DNA from: Acinetobacter venetianus RAG-1 = CIP 110063
Lineage (GTDB): Bacteria > Pseudomonadota > Gammaproteobacteria > Pseudomonadales > Moraxellaceae
DNA length: 64,000 nucleotides
Reading direction: 5' to 3'
Assembly: GCF_000368585.1 (NCBI RefSeq)
Contig: NZ_KB849558.1
Coordinates: 1,379,359-1,443,358 of the forward strand
A program made the translations under genes and the position numbers. Positions within the stretch are counted from its first letter, which is position 1. Every line of letters starts with the position of its first letter. Positions 27,445 to 35,956 of the stretch are shown piece after piece. The notes under the pieces were generated by a model. It saw only the letters and a program-made list of their open reading frames with translations, searched no databases and was not told where the DNA came from.

Positions 27445-28263
27445 TTAAGCGATTTTTAGAGTATCTATGGCATCTTGCGCAGATGGAACACGCAATGCTA
27501 CTTGTTTCTTTAAGAGAGCATCGAGCAAAGGTAGAAACTGCTTAAACCGATCAGGTAGTTGTATTTGGAATTGCTGACAGTGCAACATTGCCCAATCTTG
27601 ATAGGTCTTGGCAGTTAATCGTGATTGTGTCAGCCATTCATAAAGAATGATTCCAAATGCGTATAAATCACTTTGCACTGTCTTAGCTTTTCCATGAAAC
27701 AACTCCGGTGCCATATAGTGTGGTGTGGCATTCAGCCCTGTTTGTGTATTATTCATCTGAACAAAGCTTTGCTCTAAATCAATTAGTCTGCAGGTATTTT
27801 CCAAGCATCGAAAATGTTCAGTTTTTAGATCTCCATGCACCCATCCCAACTGGTGAAAGGATTGCAAAGTAGACAAAGCAGAAAGAATTTTTTGTTGAAT
27901 CACATCTATCTCTTGATATGCAGAAAGATCAGCAAAGAAATCCTCGGAATCAGGTAATAGCAGTCCCTCTCCCTTTTTAATTAAATCCTGAAAAATGATG
28001 TGTTCTTGAAATTGAATTGTTTGATGTGGCAATAAAAATGATATTTCTCTATTTTCAGACTGTTTGTAAAAATTCAATTCATTTTGAAAAGATTGCTCCA
28101 AAACTGAGTGAGTGTCAGCAAGATGATATTTAAGCCAGTATCGCTGTTCAGCATTTTTAAATGTATATAAACGTCGACCAAATTCATAACTTTTATTTTT
28201 TGTTTTTAAAGTTAATTCAGTGGGTTGAAAATTATGATCAAAGATCGACGTAATAATACTCAT
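27445..28263 (-). CDS. Serine/threonine protein kinase-like protein
   Basis: A 272-residue kinase fold. The candidate ATP Lys lies in YWLKYHLAD, the catalytic loop reads HGDLKTEH where active kinases have HRDxKxxN, the metal-binding DFG is DLE, and MAPELF (APE) plus SDLYAFGIILYEWL are normal. Loss of the loop Asn and of DFG-Gly suggests weak or altered catalysis, although the loop Asp and Lys remain. Its start overlaps the patatin gene by 26 bases, so the two are translated together. No transmembrane or sensor domain is seen. Confidence 0.8.
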   Translation of the reverse strand: MSIITSIFDHNFQPTELTLKTKNKSYEFGRRLYTFKNAEQRYWLKYHLADTHSVLEQSFQNELNFYKQSENREISFLLPHQTIQFQEHIIFQDLIKKGEGLLLPDSEDFFADLSAYQEIDVIQQKILSALSTLQSFHQLGWVHGDLKTEHFRCLENTCRLIDLEQSFVQMNNTQTGLNATPHYMAPELFHGKAKTVQSDLYAFGIILYEWLTQSRLTAKTYQDWAMLHCQQFQIQLPDRFKQFLPLLDALLKKQVALRVPSAQDAIDTLKIA

Positions 28264-29746
28264 TCTGCTGCTTTTCTTCCTGCTTACGGAGTGATGCTAA
28301 ACAATGTTCAATGGTTTTACCAATACGTGCATGCGTTTCGATTGAGGCAATCTTAGGCCATGTCGCTCGTTCACCTTCCTGCTGCAATATTTTAAATAGT
28401 TTCGGGCGAGGATTTTTAAGCATATAGCTATAATGGCGTAAACCATAACGCGCAATAATATTCACATCACCATAATAGCGTTGTCCTAAGATACCGTAAC
28501 CATGATCTAAAACACGACGGATTGGGAAAAAACTCCCCATATAATTCCGAGTTAAATCCATCATATCCATCGCGATTGCTTTACCTTGATGGCGAATAAT
28601 TCTTTCAGGCCAGATCAAGACATCTCGACGGAATCGCTCTGTATCACTTTGCATAAATGGCACGATATGCGGATTGACCTGACTCGCTATCGTATAATTA
28701 ATATTATACAACCGAGCCATTTTTTCCTGAGGGAAATCACTACGCATACTGCCATCTACCCATTTGGTATTTGCCATATAAGGTGTATGCTGACCATCAT
28801 AGCGCTTGCTCGTCAGATGCACTGGTGGAAATAAAACAGGCACAGCACACGAAGCCAAAACCGCACTCCACACTAAAACATTCGGTGCTGTTAAGGCATT
28901 CATAATACGTGGGTTTTGGGCTGTGTTATAAGGCGCGACTACAATATTAATATGGCGTTTAGATTGTTCATAAGCTTCAGCAAATGTCAGATCACCCAAG
29001 TTTTGCATCAAAAACTTTTTTAGAAACATCACATCTGCAATTCCGCCATGTCCTTTGATCAAATCTGAGATTTTTCTGAACTTAAAAGCATCACTAAAAA
29101 AATGCTCTCCATTCAATAAATCTGGGACTTTATCACTAGCGGATACACCTAACATACCCGTCATAATTGCCCCAGCACTTGAACCAGATAATACTCTTGG
29201 CATCAAATCTTGTTCGAGTAATGCCTTACAAACGCCTGTATGGAACAAACCAAGTGTTGCACCACCTGAAAACATCAGCGCTGGCTGACCATAAGCTTTA
29301 TGGCATTCATCAAAGAACTGAATTTTCTCTTTCAACTGGAAGGTAATACATTCACTCGATGCGAGGTATTGCAGACAATTACTGACTTCTTCTACATAGT
29401 TTTCAATGATTTTTTTTGTACCAATATAGGTTTCTGCAAACAACATTGGATGACCGATATTAGCAAAATCATAAGACAAACCTTCACGAAGAACATAAAT
29501 CAGATCCAATATACGGCGTTGAGTACGGTATTTTTTTAATAAGTTATAGCGTTTTGAAAGCACTTCTGCATCAAAATAAGGCGACTGATTATCATACTTC
29601 CATTCTTCTTTACCTGACTCTTCATCTAATTTAAGTGCAATCTGTTTCCATTCTGCATAATTGCTTGCATGCTTTAAACTTTCATGTAGGACATCAATTC
29701 TATGTTTTTGATATGTATTCTTTTTCTCTTGAACTTTAACTAACAT
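28238..29746 (-). CDS. Patatin-like phospholipase with DUF3336-type N-terminus
   Basis: A 502-residue protein. A helical N-terminal region of about 150 residues resembles DUF3336 of yeast-type triacylglycerol lipases. The patatin domain then has the oxyanion motif SGGATLGLFH, the nucleophile in GSSAGA, and the dyad Asp in VDGSMRSDFP. The family hydrolyses phospholipid or triacylglycerol acyl esters. There is no signal peptide, so it is probably cytoplasmic or membrane associated. It is overlapped by the kinase-like gene, an arrangement that suggests joint control. The ATG follows AGGA. Confidence 0.87.
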   Translation of the reverse strand: MLVKVQEKKNTYQKHRIDVLHESLKHASNYAEWKQIALKLDEESGKEEWKYDNQSPYFDAEVLSKRYNLLKKYRTQRRILDLIYVLREGLSYDFANIGHPMLFAETYIGTKKIIENYVEEVSNCLQYLASSECITFQLKEKIQFFDECHKAYGQPALMFSGGATLGLFHTGVCKALLEQDLMPRVLSGSSAGAIMTGMLGVSASDKVPDLLNGEHFFSDAFKFRKISDLIKGHGGIADVMFLKKFLMQNLGDLTFAEAYEQSKRHINIVVAPYNTAQNPRIMNALTAPNVLVWSAVLASCAVPVLFPPVHLTSKRYDGQHTPYMANTKWVDGSMRSDFPQEKMARLYNINYTIASQVNPHIVPFMQSDTERFRRDVLIWPERIIRHQGKAIAMDMMDLTRNYMGSFFPIRRVLDHGYGILGQRYYGDVNIIARYGLRHYSYMLKNPRPKLFKILQQEGERATWPKIASIETHARIGKTIEHCLASLRKQEEKQQNEYYYVDL

Positions 29747-29924
29747 GATTGATCCTAATTTGTCTTCATATTTTTTCTATTCTTGCACCTATACAATGCA
29801 AAAAGCTCGGACAACAATCAAGTATAAAATCTATTTATTGCATTCTTTTGATGATATTTCCTTTATTTTAGTAATAGCAATGATAGTATCCATATTCATT
29901 GATCACTGAGTTTGGTTTGTATTT

Positions 29925-30815
29925 ATGGCTATATTGGAATTACCTGAATCTATTCTCCAATCGTTATCCAGTGTTTTAACACAGTTACAGCAAGTTCTCC
30001 CAGCACCCAAACAAGCGACAGATTTTTCAGCGATTGCATTTCGTTGGGAAAATCAGCAATTGCTCGCAGTACAACAACCTAAAAAAATGCATTTGGAAGA
30101 CTTAAAAGGGATTGAACGCCAAAAAGAAAAAATTATTCAAAATACCTTACAGTTCTTAAATGGCTTACCTGCAAATGACATTTTATTGACTGGATCTCGT
30201 GGAACAGGAAAATCCTCTATCGTTCGCGCCCTGCTGACCGAATATTCAGCTCAAGGTTTACGTTTGATTGAGATCGAGCGTGATGATTTATCCGACCTTC
30301 CAAAAATTCAAAAACTGATTGAACATCGTCCAGAGAAATTTATTGTCTATTGTGATGACTTGGCCTTTAACGCTGAAGATGAAAACTATCGCAGCCTCAA
30401 AAGTGTATTAGATGGTTCGCTACAATCTGGTTCAAGCAATTTTATTATTTATGCGACCAGTAACCGTCGTCACTTACTGCCTGAATTTATGCATGAAAAT
30501 ACCCCTGTGCGTAAAGTAGACGTACCACAATATACAGAATTACACCCTCAAGAAGCGATTGAAGAGAAAATTTCGCTTTCAGATCGTTTTGGGATGTGGC
30601 TTTCATTCTATCCAATGGATCAACAGCTTTACCTCACCATCGTCGAGCATTATATCCACAAAGCTCATTTGGAATATAACGACGAAGTTCGTGCTGAAGC
30701 CTTGAGATGGTGTCAAGCACGCGGGCAACGTTCGGGTCGTGCAGCCTATCAGTTTTCAAAGCATTGGATTGGTTCGCAAAAGTTAGAAAAATTGTCTAAC
30801 AATCAAAAAGGATAA
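29925..30815 (+). CDS. DUF815-type P-loop ATPase
   Basis: A 296-residue AAA-like ATPase. Walker A is TGSRGTGKSS, Walker B is FIVYCDDLAF, and sensor-like YATSNRRHLLPEF follows. The conserved lead-in HLEDLKGIERQKEKI is typical of DUF815. The biochemical role of the family is not established. The gene is divergent from the patatin gene and is followed after 100 bases by the DUF6670-type gene. Confidence 0.9.
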   Translation: MAILELPESILQSLSSVLTQLQQVLPAPKQATDFSAIAFRWENQQLLAVQQPKKMHLEDLKGIERQKEKIIQNTLQFLNGLPANDILLTGSRGTGKSSIVRALLTEYSAQGLRLIEIERDDLSDLPKIQKLIEHRPEKFIVYCDDLAFNAEDENYRSLKSVLDGSLQSGSSNFIIYATSNRRHLLPEFMHENTPVRKVDVPQYTELHPQEAIEEKISLSDRFGMWLSFYPMDQQLYLTIVEHYIHKAHLEYNDEVRAEALRWCQARGQRSGRAAYQFSKHWIGSQKLEKLSNNQKG

Positions 30816-30915
30816 TGTCCTGAAAAGCCGTAGCGTTGTCCTTATTTCCGCTTAGCAAAGGCAATTGTTTCTCATAACCTACTTTTTCAGTAAGGAAAGA
30901 GTTAAGGAAACAAAG

Positions 30916-32016
30916 ATGAAAAAACAATTGCCACCGTCTTCCCTGACCAGCAAATTTTTAGGCAAAAGCCTGTTGTTGGCACAGGGTGCTTTAGACCAAG
31001 CCGTAAAATTCTCTACTATTCCATTTTCAGAACCCGATATTATTCGTCCAAGAACTCAAGGAAAATTCTACACTTGGACACACTACGGCATTTTCTTTCC
31101 TTTACTGCCTGAGCCACATCGTTATTTAAATATCATGATCCTATTGGGTACACCTGGCGCACTCGCTTTTGATCATGATGACATCACGCTTGGAGATCCG
31201 AGACAAACAGCAACATTATTTTCCAGTACCGCTGCCGTCGATGAGCATCTGTTAAAAGCCTACATCATTCCTGAACAAACCAATATTCAAGAAAATGGCA
31301 GTTTGATTGAACTCGGTGAAGAAGTTTCAATCAGTGGAACATTACCAAATATTCATCTACAAGGTGCATATCATGGTTTGAGTTTTGATTTTGAGCTCGA
31401 TGTGAGTGAACACGTCTCATGGTTTATCAAAACACCTATTTACGATCACTTTAGTTTATTGGCCAATTTCAAAGGTCAACTTGAATACGAAGGACAAGTG
31501 ACTCCAGCTGAAGGCTTATGTACCTATGAGTATGCAAGAGCTGCCGGTGCGCACGGTGTCGTGAAAAAGCTGCTACCTGAAGCTTATAAACTACCATTAG
31601 ATTTCTTTACTTATCAGATCATTAACTTAAATGAAACGACTCAGCTACTACTCACAAAAGCTGATATTTTAGGTCAACCTGCTGCTTATAGTTTACATGT
31701 ACGTCATACGGATAAAGCTGCTGAAATATATACCAATGTTGAATTCAAAGTCATTGCTCATCAAGTGGATGACTATGTTTCGCCGAGTGGTAAGAAAATG
31801 CGTCTACCGCAGCTATTCTGTTGGTCTGTAAAAGATGCTTCAAATGAAAAAGTCTTAGAGATTACCGCAGAAATTGATAGTCCATTCCGTTATGGTCATG
31901 GTATTGGCTATGCAAGTGCTTATACTTTTAGAGGTGAATACCGCAACAATCCGATTGAAGGTCGCGGCTATATTGAATATGTTGATGTAGAAAACCAAAA
32001 AGCGTTTAAGGAATAA
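30916..32016 (+). CDS. DUF6670-type protein of unknown function
   Basis: About 366 residues from the ATG at 30916, which has AAGGAA 6-7 bases upstream; the longer frame from 30865 is unlikely. The sequence is rich in beta-strand-like segments (YTWTHYGIFFPLLPEPHRYL, GTLPNIHLQGAYHGLSFDF, PFRYGHGIGYASAYTFRGEY), as in lipocalin- or hydroxysteroid-like all-beta enzymes. No signal peptide is evident. I recall such proteins as conserved in Acinetobacter without a defined function. Confidence 0.75.
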   Translation: MKKQLPPSSLTSKFLGKSLLLAQGALDQAVKFSTIPFSEPDIIRPRTQGKFYTWTHYGIFFPLLPEPHRYLNIMILLGTPGALAFDHDDITLGDPRQTATLFSSTAAVDEHLLKAYIIPEQTNIQENGSLIELGEEVSISGTLPNIHLQGAYHGLSFDFELDVSEHVSWFIKTPIYDHFSLLANFKGQLEYEGQVTPAEGLCTYEYARAAGAHGVVKKLLPEAYKLPLDFFTYQIINLNETTQLLLTKADILGQPAAYSLHVRHTDKAAEIYTNVEFKVIAHQVDDYVSPSGKKMRLPQLFCWSVKDASNEKVLEITAEIDSPFRYGHGIGYASAYTFRGEYRNNPIEGRGYIEYVDVENQKAFKE

Positions 32017-32083
32017 ATTCATCCAAATTTTGAAATATGATCGTCTCCTCCTAAGCGAGACGGTCATTCAAAGCATCGCCAGA

Positions 32084-32635
32084 TTAAGAACTATAAATAT
32101 CAATCATTTGGTTAATTGAATTCTTTATATTCTCAGCAATTTTTGCATCATACCCTTCAACCAAAAAGCGACTGATTAAACCTTCAATTAGGGTATAAAT
32201 CATCTCAACTAAACTGTCAGTTTTTGGATCACTTTGAAGATAACTGGTAATTAGATTTCGAATCCAAATCTTATGAACTTTAGACACGCCAATAATATCT
32301 TGGTCACTATAATGTGACTCTGCTACTGCTCGAACAAATAAGCAACCTTTAAAGTTATCCTCTTGAAACCACAACAAATGCCAATCAATTAATTTATTCA
32401 AAGCCTCTCGTCCTTTTGCATCAGCCACATAACTAAGCAAACTTTGTCGAAATTTTTCGTCTCTTGCTTCAAGAACAGATTTCACCAACTGATTCTTATT
32501 TTTAAAATAGGTATACATCGTTGTTTTAGAACAACCAGATTCATCCCGAATTAAGTCAACACCAACCCCGACGAAATTATTTTCATAAAATAATTTTTCC
32601 GCAGTATTTAAAATTTTAGTTGCTGATTTAGACAT
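32084..32635 (-). CDS. TetR-family repressor
   Basis: A 183-residue regulator. The N-terminal helix-turn-helix reads ILNTAEKLFYENN to DESGCSKTTMYTYFKNKNQLV; the rest is the variable ligand domain. It is divergent from the HPP-family gene with a perfect 30-base palindrome between them, so it very likely represses itself and the HPP gene. Confidence 0.92.
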   Translation of the reverse strand: MSKSATKILNTAEKLFYENNFVGVGVDLIRDESGCSKTTMYTYFKNKNQLVKSVLEARDEKFRQSLLSYVADAKGREALNKLIDWHLLWFQEDNFKGCLFVRAVAESHYSDQDIIGVSKVHKIWIRNLITSYLQSDPKTDSLVEMIYTLIEGLISRFLVEGYDAKIAENIKNSINQMIDIYSS

Positions 32636-32650
32636 AAAATTTTACCCAAT

Positions 32651-32680
32651 TAAAAATAGTACAGATCTGTACTATTTTTA
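32651..32680. promoter_or_regulatory. 30-bp perfect palindrome, TetR operator
   Basis: Perfectly symmetric over 30 bases, centred on TACAGATCTGTA with flanking AT arms. It lies 16 bases before the TetR start and 48 before the HPP gene start, the usual place for a shared operator. Confidence 0.85.
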
Positions 32681-32727
32681 ATTTTAGTTTTATTATCACT
32701 GGAAATCAAGACATCAGTGAGAAAACC

Positions 32728-33267
32728 ATGTTGGCTTTATTCAAAGGTAAAGAACATCTAGCACCACTACCCCAATATATTGATATCATTAGAAGTTTAA
32801 TCGGCGGTACATTAAGTATTTTGATCTTAATTCTGCTCAGCAAATTAACAAATAACTTATTTATCATGGCACCGTTTGGCGCGACTTGTGTCATCTTATA
32901 TGCAGTATCTCAGTCGCCCTTAGCTCAACCACGTAACGTTATTTTGGGGCATTTTGTCTCGGCTTTTATTGGTTTATTCTTTTTAAAAACCGTTGGTGTT
33001 TCAGCATTAAGTATTGCATTATCAGTTGGTTGCGCAATTTCTGCTATGCAAATTCTTCGCTGCGTGCATCCACCTGCTGGTGCAAATCCTCTGGTGATAT
33101 TACTCACTGCACATACCATTCAGTACCAGTGGAGTTTTCTATTTTTTCCAGTTCTTTTAGGTTCAATTGCTTTGGTACTGGTCGCTTGGCTGGTCAATAA
33201 CATCAAAGCTGAAAAGAAATGGCCAATTTATGGGCTAGCAATCATTCACAGTAAAAAACAATTATAA
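32728..33267 (+). CDS. HPP-family membrane protein
   Basis: A 179-residue integral membrane protein with four to five hydrophobic segments and the eponymous motif CVHPPAGANPL near residue 112. FMAPFGATCVIL-like segment (IMAPFGATCVILYA) is also typical. Bacterial HPP proteins have been linked to nitrite or anion transport, but the general substrate is unknown. It lacks the CBS domains some members carry. Probably controlled by the divergent TetR. Confidence 0.85.
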   Translation: MLALFKGKEHLAPLPQYIDIIRSLIGGTLSILILILLSKLTNNLFIMAPFGATCVILYAVSQSPLAQPRNVILGHFVSAFIGLFFLKTVGVSALSIALSVGCAISAMQILRCVHPPAGANPLVILLTAHTIQYQWSFLFFPVLLGSIALVLVAWLVNNIKAEKKWPIYGLAIIHSKKQL

Positions 33268-33279
33268 ATAAATTTTTGA

Positions 33280-33313
33280 GTTGATTAAGAAGATACGCAT
33301 CTTCTTAATCAAC
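33280..33313 (+). terminator. Terminator hairpin after HPP gene
   Basis: 15-bp stem GTTGATTAAGAAGAT / ATCTTCTTAATCAAC with loop ACGC, 12 bases after the stop. The following T run is weak (CTTTATT). Confidence 0.7.
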
Positions 33314-33375
33314 CTTTATTCCCTTTCCTTCCGTAAGTGAATTTTATCTTGCTAATTCATTTACTCTCGCATAAC

Positions 33376-33399
33376 ATTAGGTAGATCGGTATACCTAAT
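33376..33399 (+). promoter_or_regulatory. Operator for second TetR regulator
   Basis: Arms ATTAGGTA (33376-33383) and TACCTAAT (33392-33399) around an 8-base spacer, 11 bases before the TetR start codon. Likely autoregulatory site of the TetR-EamA operon. Confidence 0.7.
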
Positions 33400-33410
33400 A
33401 AAATTTTATT

Positions 33411-33989
33411 ATGAGCACGAAATCAGCAAAACAAAAAATCTTGGATGCAGCAGCAACATTGTTTTATAACGATGGAATCGCAAACACAGGTATCAACAGC
33501 ATTACAGACAAAGCTCAAGTGGCAAAAATGTCGCTATATAACAACTTTCCCACCAAAGCTGATTTGATTAGTTGTTATATCGAAGCTCGTCATCAAGAGT
33601 GGCTAGATTTATATGAACAAAGAAAGCAGCAGATCAAAACACCTATTGATGGAGTTCTGGCAATTTTTGATGCTTATCAAGACCATGCCGAATTTGCCTA
33701 TGAAAAAGGCTTTCGTGGTTGTGGTTTATTGAATGCAGCAGCCGAATTTCCAGCACACAGCCCTGAGCGCTTAGCCGTAAAAAATCATAAAGATGAAATC
33801 GAAAGCATCGTTGCGAATCATTTAAATCAAATGATTACTGATCCACAACGAGTACAGGAATTGGCTTTGCTTATTTCATTTATCTTAGAAGGTTCAATTG
33901 CTCGTGCTGGTTTAGAAAGTACCAGTACTAAAGTATTTGCAGCAAAGAAAATGGTTCAGACCATGTTAGAACAAGAGATTTCAAATTGA
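33411..33989 (+). CDS. TetR-family regulator
   Basis: A 192-residue regulator with the TetR helix-turn-helix (ILDAAATLFYNDGI to DKAQVAKMSLYNNFPTKADLI) and a C-terminal domain containing GFRGCGLLNAAAEFP, typical of the TetR_C group near transporters. It overlaps the next gene by four bases (TTGA), so both are translated as a unit under the operator at 33376. Confidence 0.9.
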   Translation: MSTKSAKQKILDAAATLFYNDGIANTGINSITDKAQVAKMSLYNNFPTKADLISCYIEARHQEWLDLYEQRKQQIKTPIDGVLAIFDAYQDHAEFAYEKGFRGCGLLNAAAEFPAHSPERLAVKNHKDEIESIVANHLNQMITDPQRVQELALLISFILEGSIARAGLESTSTKVFAAKKMVQTMLEQEISN

Positions 33990-34900
33990 ATAACTCCCTT
34001 AACCTCAGCTCATATTATGGATTTATTGCTGTTTTAGTTGCTTCAATTTTATGGGGAACGACTGGAACAGCTGCATCTTATGCTCCCAATCTCAGTCCTT
34101 TAGCTATTGGGGCAATTGCCATGGGTGGCGGTGGTTTACTGCAAGCACTATTAGCCCATAAAACAATTCTGAATCATTTACCACAAATTCGCTCATATTA
34201 TCCTTTACTACTGATTGGAATGATTTCAGTTGCGATTTATCCACTGGCCTTTTATACGTCTATGCGAATGGCAGGTATTACCATTGGTACTGTTGTTTCG
34301 ATTGGATCAGCACCATTATTTACGGCATTATTAGAAAAATTTTTCGATAAAAAAGCACTTTCTGGAAAATGGTTCATTAGCTTTGTCTTTGGCGTTGCAG
34401 GCGTACTTTTATTATCGCTAGGTGAATCTCATTCACACGGAGCAACGCAAACAATTGCAGCGGATCAGAAAACCATAGGCATCATTCTTGGGCTAATTGC
34501 AGCACTCACTTATTCTTTATATTCGTGGGCAGCTAAAAAAATGATTGATCGTGGAGTCGACTCTAGAGCATCAATGGGCCTTATTTTTGGTTTTGGCGCA
34601 TTAATCTTATTACCAACTCTATTTTTTACAGGCTCAAATTTATTTGATGAGCCAGTTAATCTTTATGTTGTTGGTTATATGATGCTGATCCCAATGTTCT
34701 TAGGCTATTTACTTTTCGGCTATGCCCTAAAAACAATTTCTGCTAGCACAGCAACTACACTTACTTTATTCGAACCACTGATTGCGGCTTTATTTGCTGT
34801 GTTATTGGTTGGCGAGCAACTGGCGCCGATTGGTTGGTTAGGTATGGCTTTGATTTTTGTTTGTTTAGCCGTGTTGTCTAAAGCAGACAAGCCAAAGTAA
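33986..34900 (+). CDS. EamA/DMT-family transporter
   Basis: A 304-residue membrane protein with about ten hydrophobic segments arranged as two EamA repeats (ILWGTTGTAASYAP at the N-terminus; LFEPLIAALFAVLLVGEQL at the C-terminus). The start is a TTG overlapping the TetR stop as TTGA; no better ATG exists nearby and translational coupling explains the weak codon. Likely an exporter of metabolites, controlled by the TetR. Confidence 0.88.
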   Translation: MNNSLNLSSYYGFIAVLVASILWGTTGTAASYAPNLSPLAIGAIAMGGGGLLQALLAHKTILNHLPQIRSYYPLLLIGMISVAIYPLAFYTSMRMAGITIGTVVSIGSAPLFTALLEKFFDKKALSGKWFISFVFGVAGVLLLSLGESHSHGATQTIAADQKTIGIILGLIAALTYSLYSWAAKKMIDRGVDSRASMGLIFGFGALILLPTLFFTGSNLFDEPVNLYVVGYMMLIPMFLGYLLFGYALKTISASTATTLTLFEPLIAALFAVLLVGEQLAPIGWLGMALIFVCLAVLSKADKPK

Positions 34901-34926
34901 TTAACCGCCTGATAAGAGCCATTAAA

Positions 34927-35334
34927 ATGTGTGAATGTCGAAAAATAAAATCTTTTTTTGCTTGCCCAGATGATTTTAATAACCTTTTTAGTTTTAATTT
35001 TGATGTAGTTGAGAACTTTCCCAAATACTTCAGAGAAGATGCTCCTACGGATGAAGTTATACCTAAGTTTGACTATTCCATAACATATTATCGATGTTTA
35101 GAGTGTCAACAATGGTGGTATTTTGAATGTTCCCCGACGGAAAGTCCTTACCCTATGTTAGGTATTAAGTTAAAAGCTCAAGAACATTCATTATCAAAAG
35201 CAGAAGTGAAAGCGATAAAACAATTTCTTATAATTTTAGCTCATGAAGGATTCTCAGCAGAAGAATGTGTTCATTATGGATGTTCAAATTTGGCACTTAA
35301 AAACATTAAAATTTGTGTCAGCCACTTTCTTTAA
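34927..35334 (+). CDS. Small Cys-rich protein of unknown function
   Basis: A 135-residue protein that I do not recognise. It has paired Cys residues (MCEC, YRCLECQQWW, ECVHYGC) that could form a zinc site, and is rich in aromatic residues. It starts 27 bases after the EamA gene and is followed by a hairpin terminator. The base composition is more AT-rich than the genes on either side, so it may be an acquired accessory gene. Confidence 0.6.
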   Translation: MCECRKIKSFFACPDDFNNLFSFNFDVVENFPKYFREDAPTDEVIPKFDYSITYYRCLECQQWWYFECSPTESPYPMLGIKLKAQEHSLSKAEVKAIKQFLIILAHEGFSAEECVHYGCSNLALKNIKICVSHFL

Positions 35335-35358
35335 AACAAGCTCACCTATCAAATAGTT

Positions 35359-35386
35359 GATGCAGAAAAATCAGATTTTCTGCATC
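35359..35386. terminator. Terminator hairpin between convergent genes
   Basis: GATGCAGAAAA / TTTTCTGCATC stem with 6-base loop, followed by a T-rich tail, between the Cys-rich gene and the convergent minus-strand gene at 35416. Confidence 0.7.
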
Positions 35387-35415
35387 TTACTTTTATTCGT
35401 ACTAACGTACTAATA

Positions 35416-35916
35416 TCAATAATCTTCAGCTAATTTTTCCAATGTAATGAGCATTTTTTTCACGATAGCTCTTTTATGTTGCAACATATTCTTGATATTC
35501 GCTGGATTAAACCCTGTCAGTTTTGCAACACCTCGACTCGTCATATATTCACCAGTTTTCTCAAAATGCTTTTCACTCAAAAGTGTTTTTGCATTAGAGA
35601 ATCGAACTGCTAACTTATAATCATTGAATTCAGACCATGCACCTGTCTTATATTCTTGAAAATCAAAATCTTTCTTCTGTTGAACAGGTTTATCTCGAAG
35701 AATATTATTCAAACGATTGATCACGATTTTTTCTTCACTTTGTTCAATCAATTGATAAAGTTCAGTTTCCTCAAATGACCGTCCCACAGAAAGATCTTTT
35801 TTATATTGTTCAATGACTTTCTCTTTTGATGCCGTCTCCTCACCTTGTTGAGTGAGGCATAGAATCTTATATAAAGACTCTAATCGACCACATGTAAAAA
35901 TATAAGAAATTTTCAA
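35416..35916 (-). CDS. Putative DNA-binding protein downstream of Thg1-like gene
   Basis: A 166-residue protein starting at TTG with GGAG 7 bases upstream. I recognise no named family. The C-terminal 40 residues (TSRGVAKLTGFNPANIKNML) look like a helix-turn-helix, preceded by a charged helical middle. Just upstream, between it and the Thg1-like gene, is an 8-bp-arm palindrome (35929-35948), consistent with autoregulation. It may regulate the RNA-repair genes in front of it or be a third component of that system. Confidence 0.6.
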   Translation of the reverse strand: MKISYIFTCGRLESLYKILCLTQQGEETASKEKVIEQYKKDLSVGRSFEETELYQLIEQSEEKIVINRLNNILRDKPVQQKKDFDFQEYKTGAWSEFNDYKLAVRFSNAKTLLSEKHFEKTGEYMTSRGVAKLTGFNPANIKNMLQHKRAIVKKMLITLEKLAEDY

Positions 35917-35928
35917 CTTACAACTCCA

Positions 35929-35948
35929 TTATGAACGGATGTTCATAA
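35929..35948 (-). promoter_or_regulatory. Palindromic operator candidate
   Basis: TTATGAAC-GGAT-GTTCATAA, perfect 8-bp arms, in the 40-base gap between the Thg1-like gene stop and the start of the putative DNA-binding protein gene. Confidence 0.6.
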
Positions 35949-35956
35949 AAATATTT

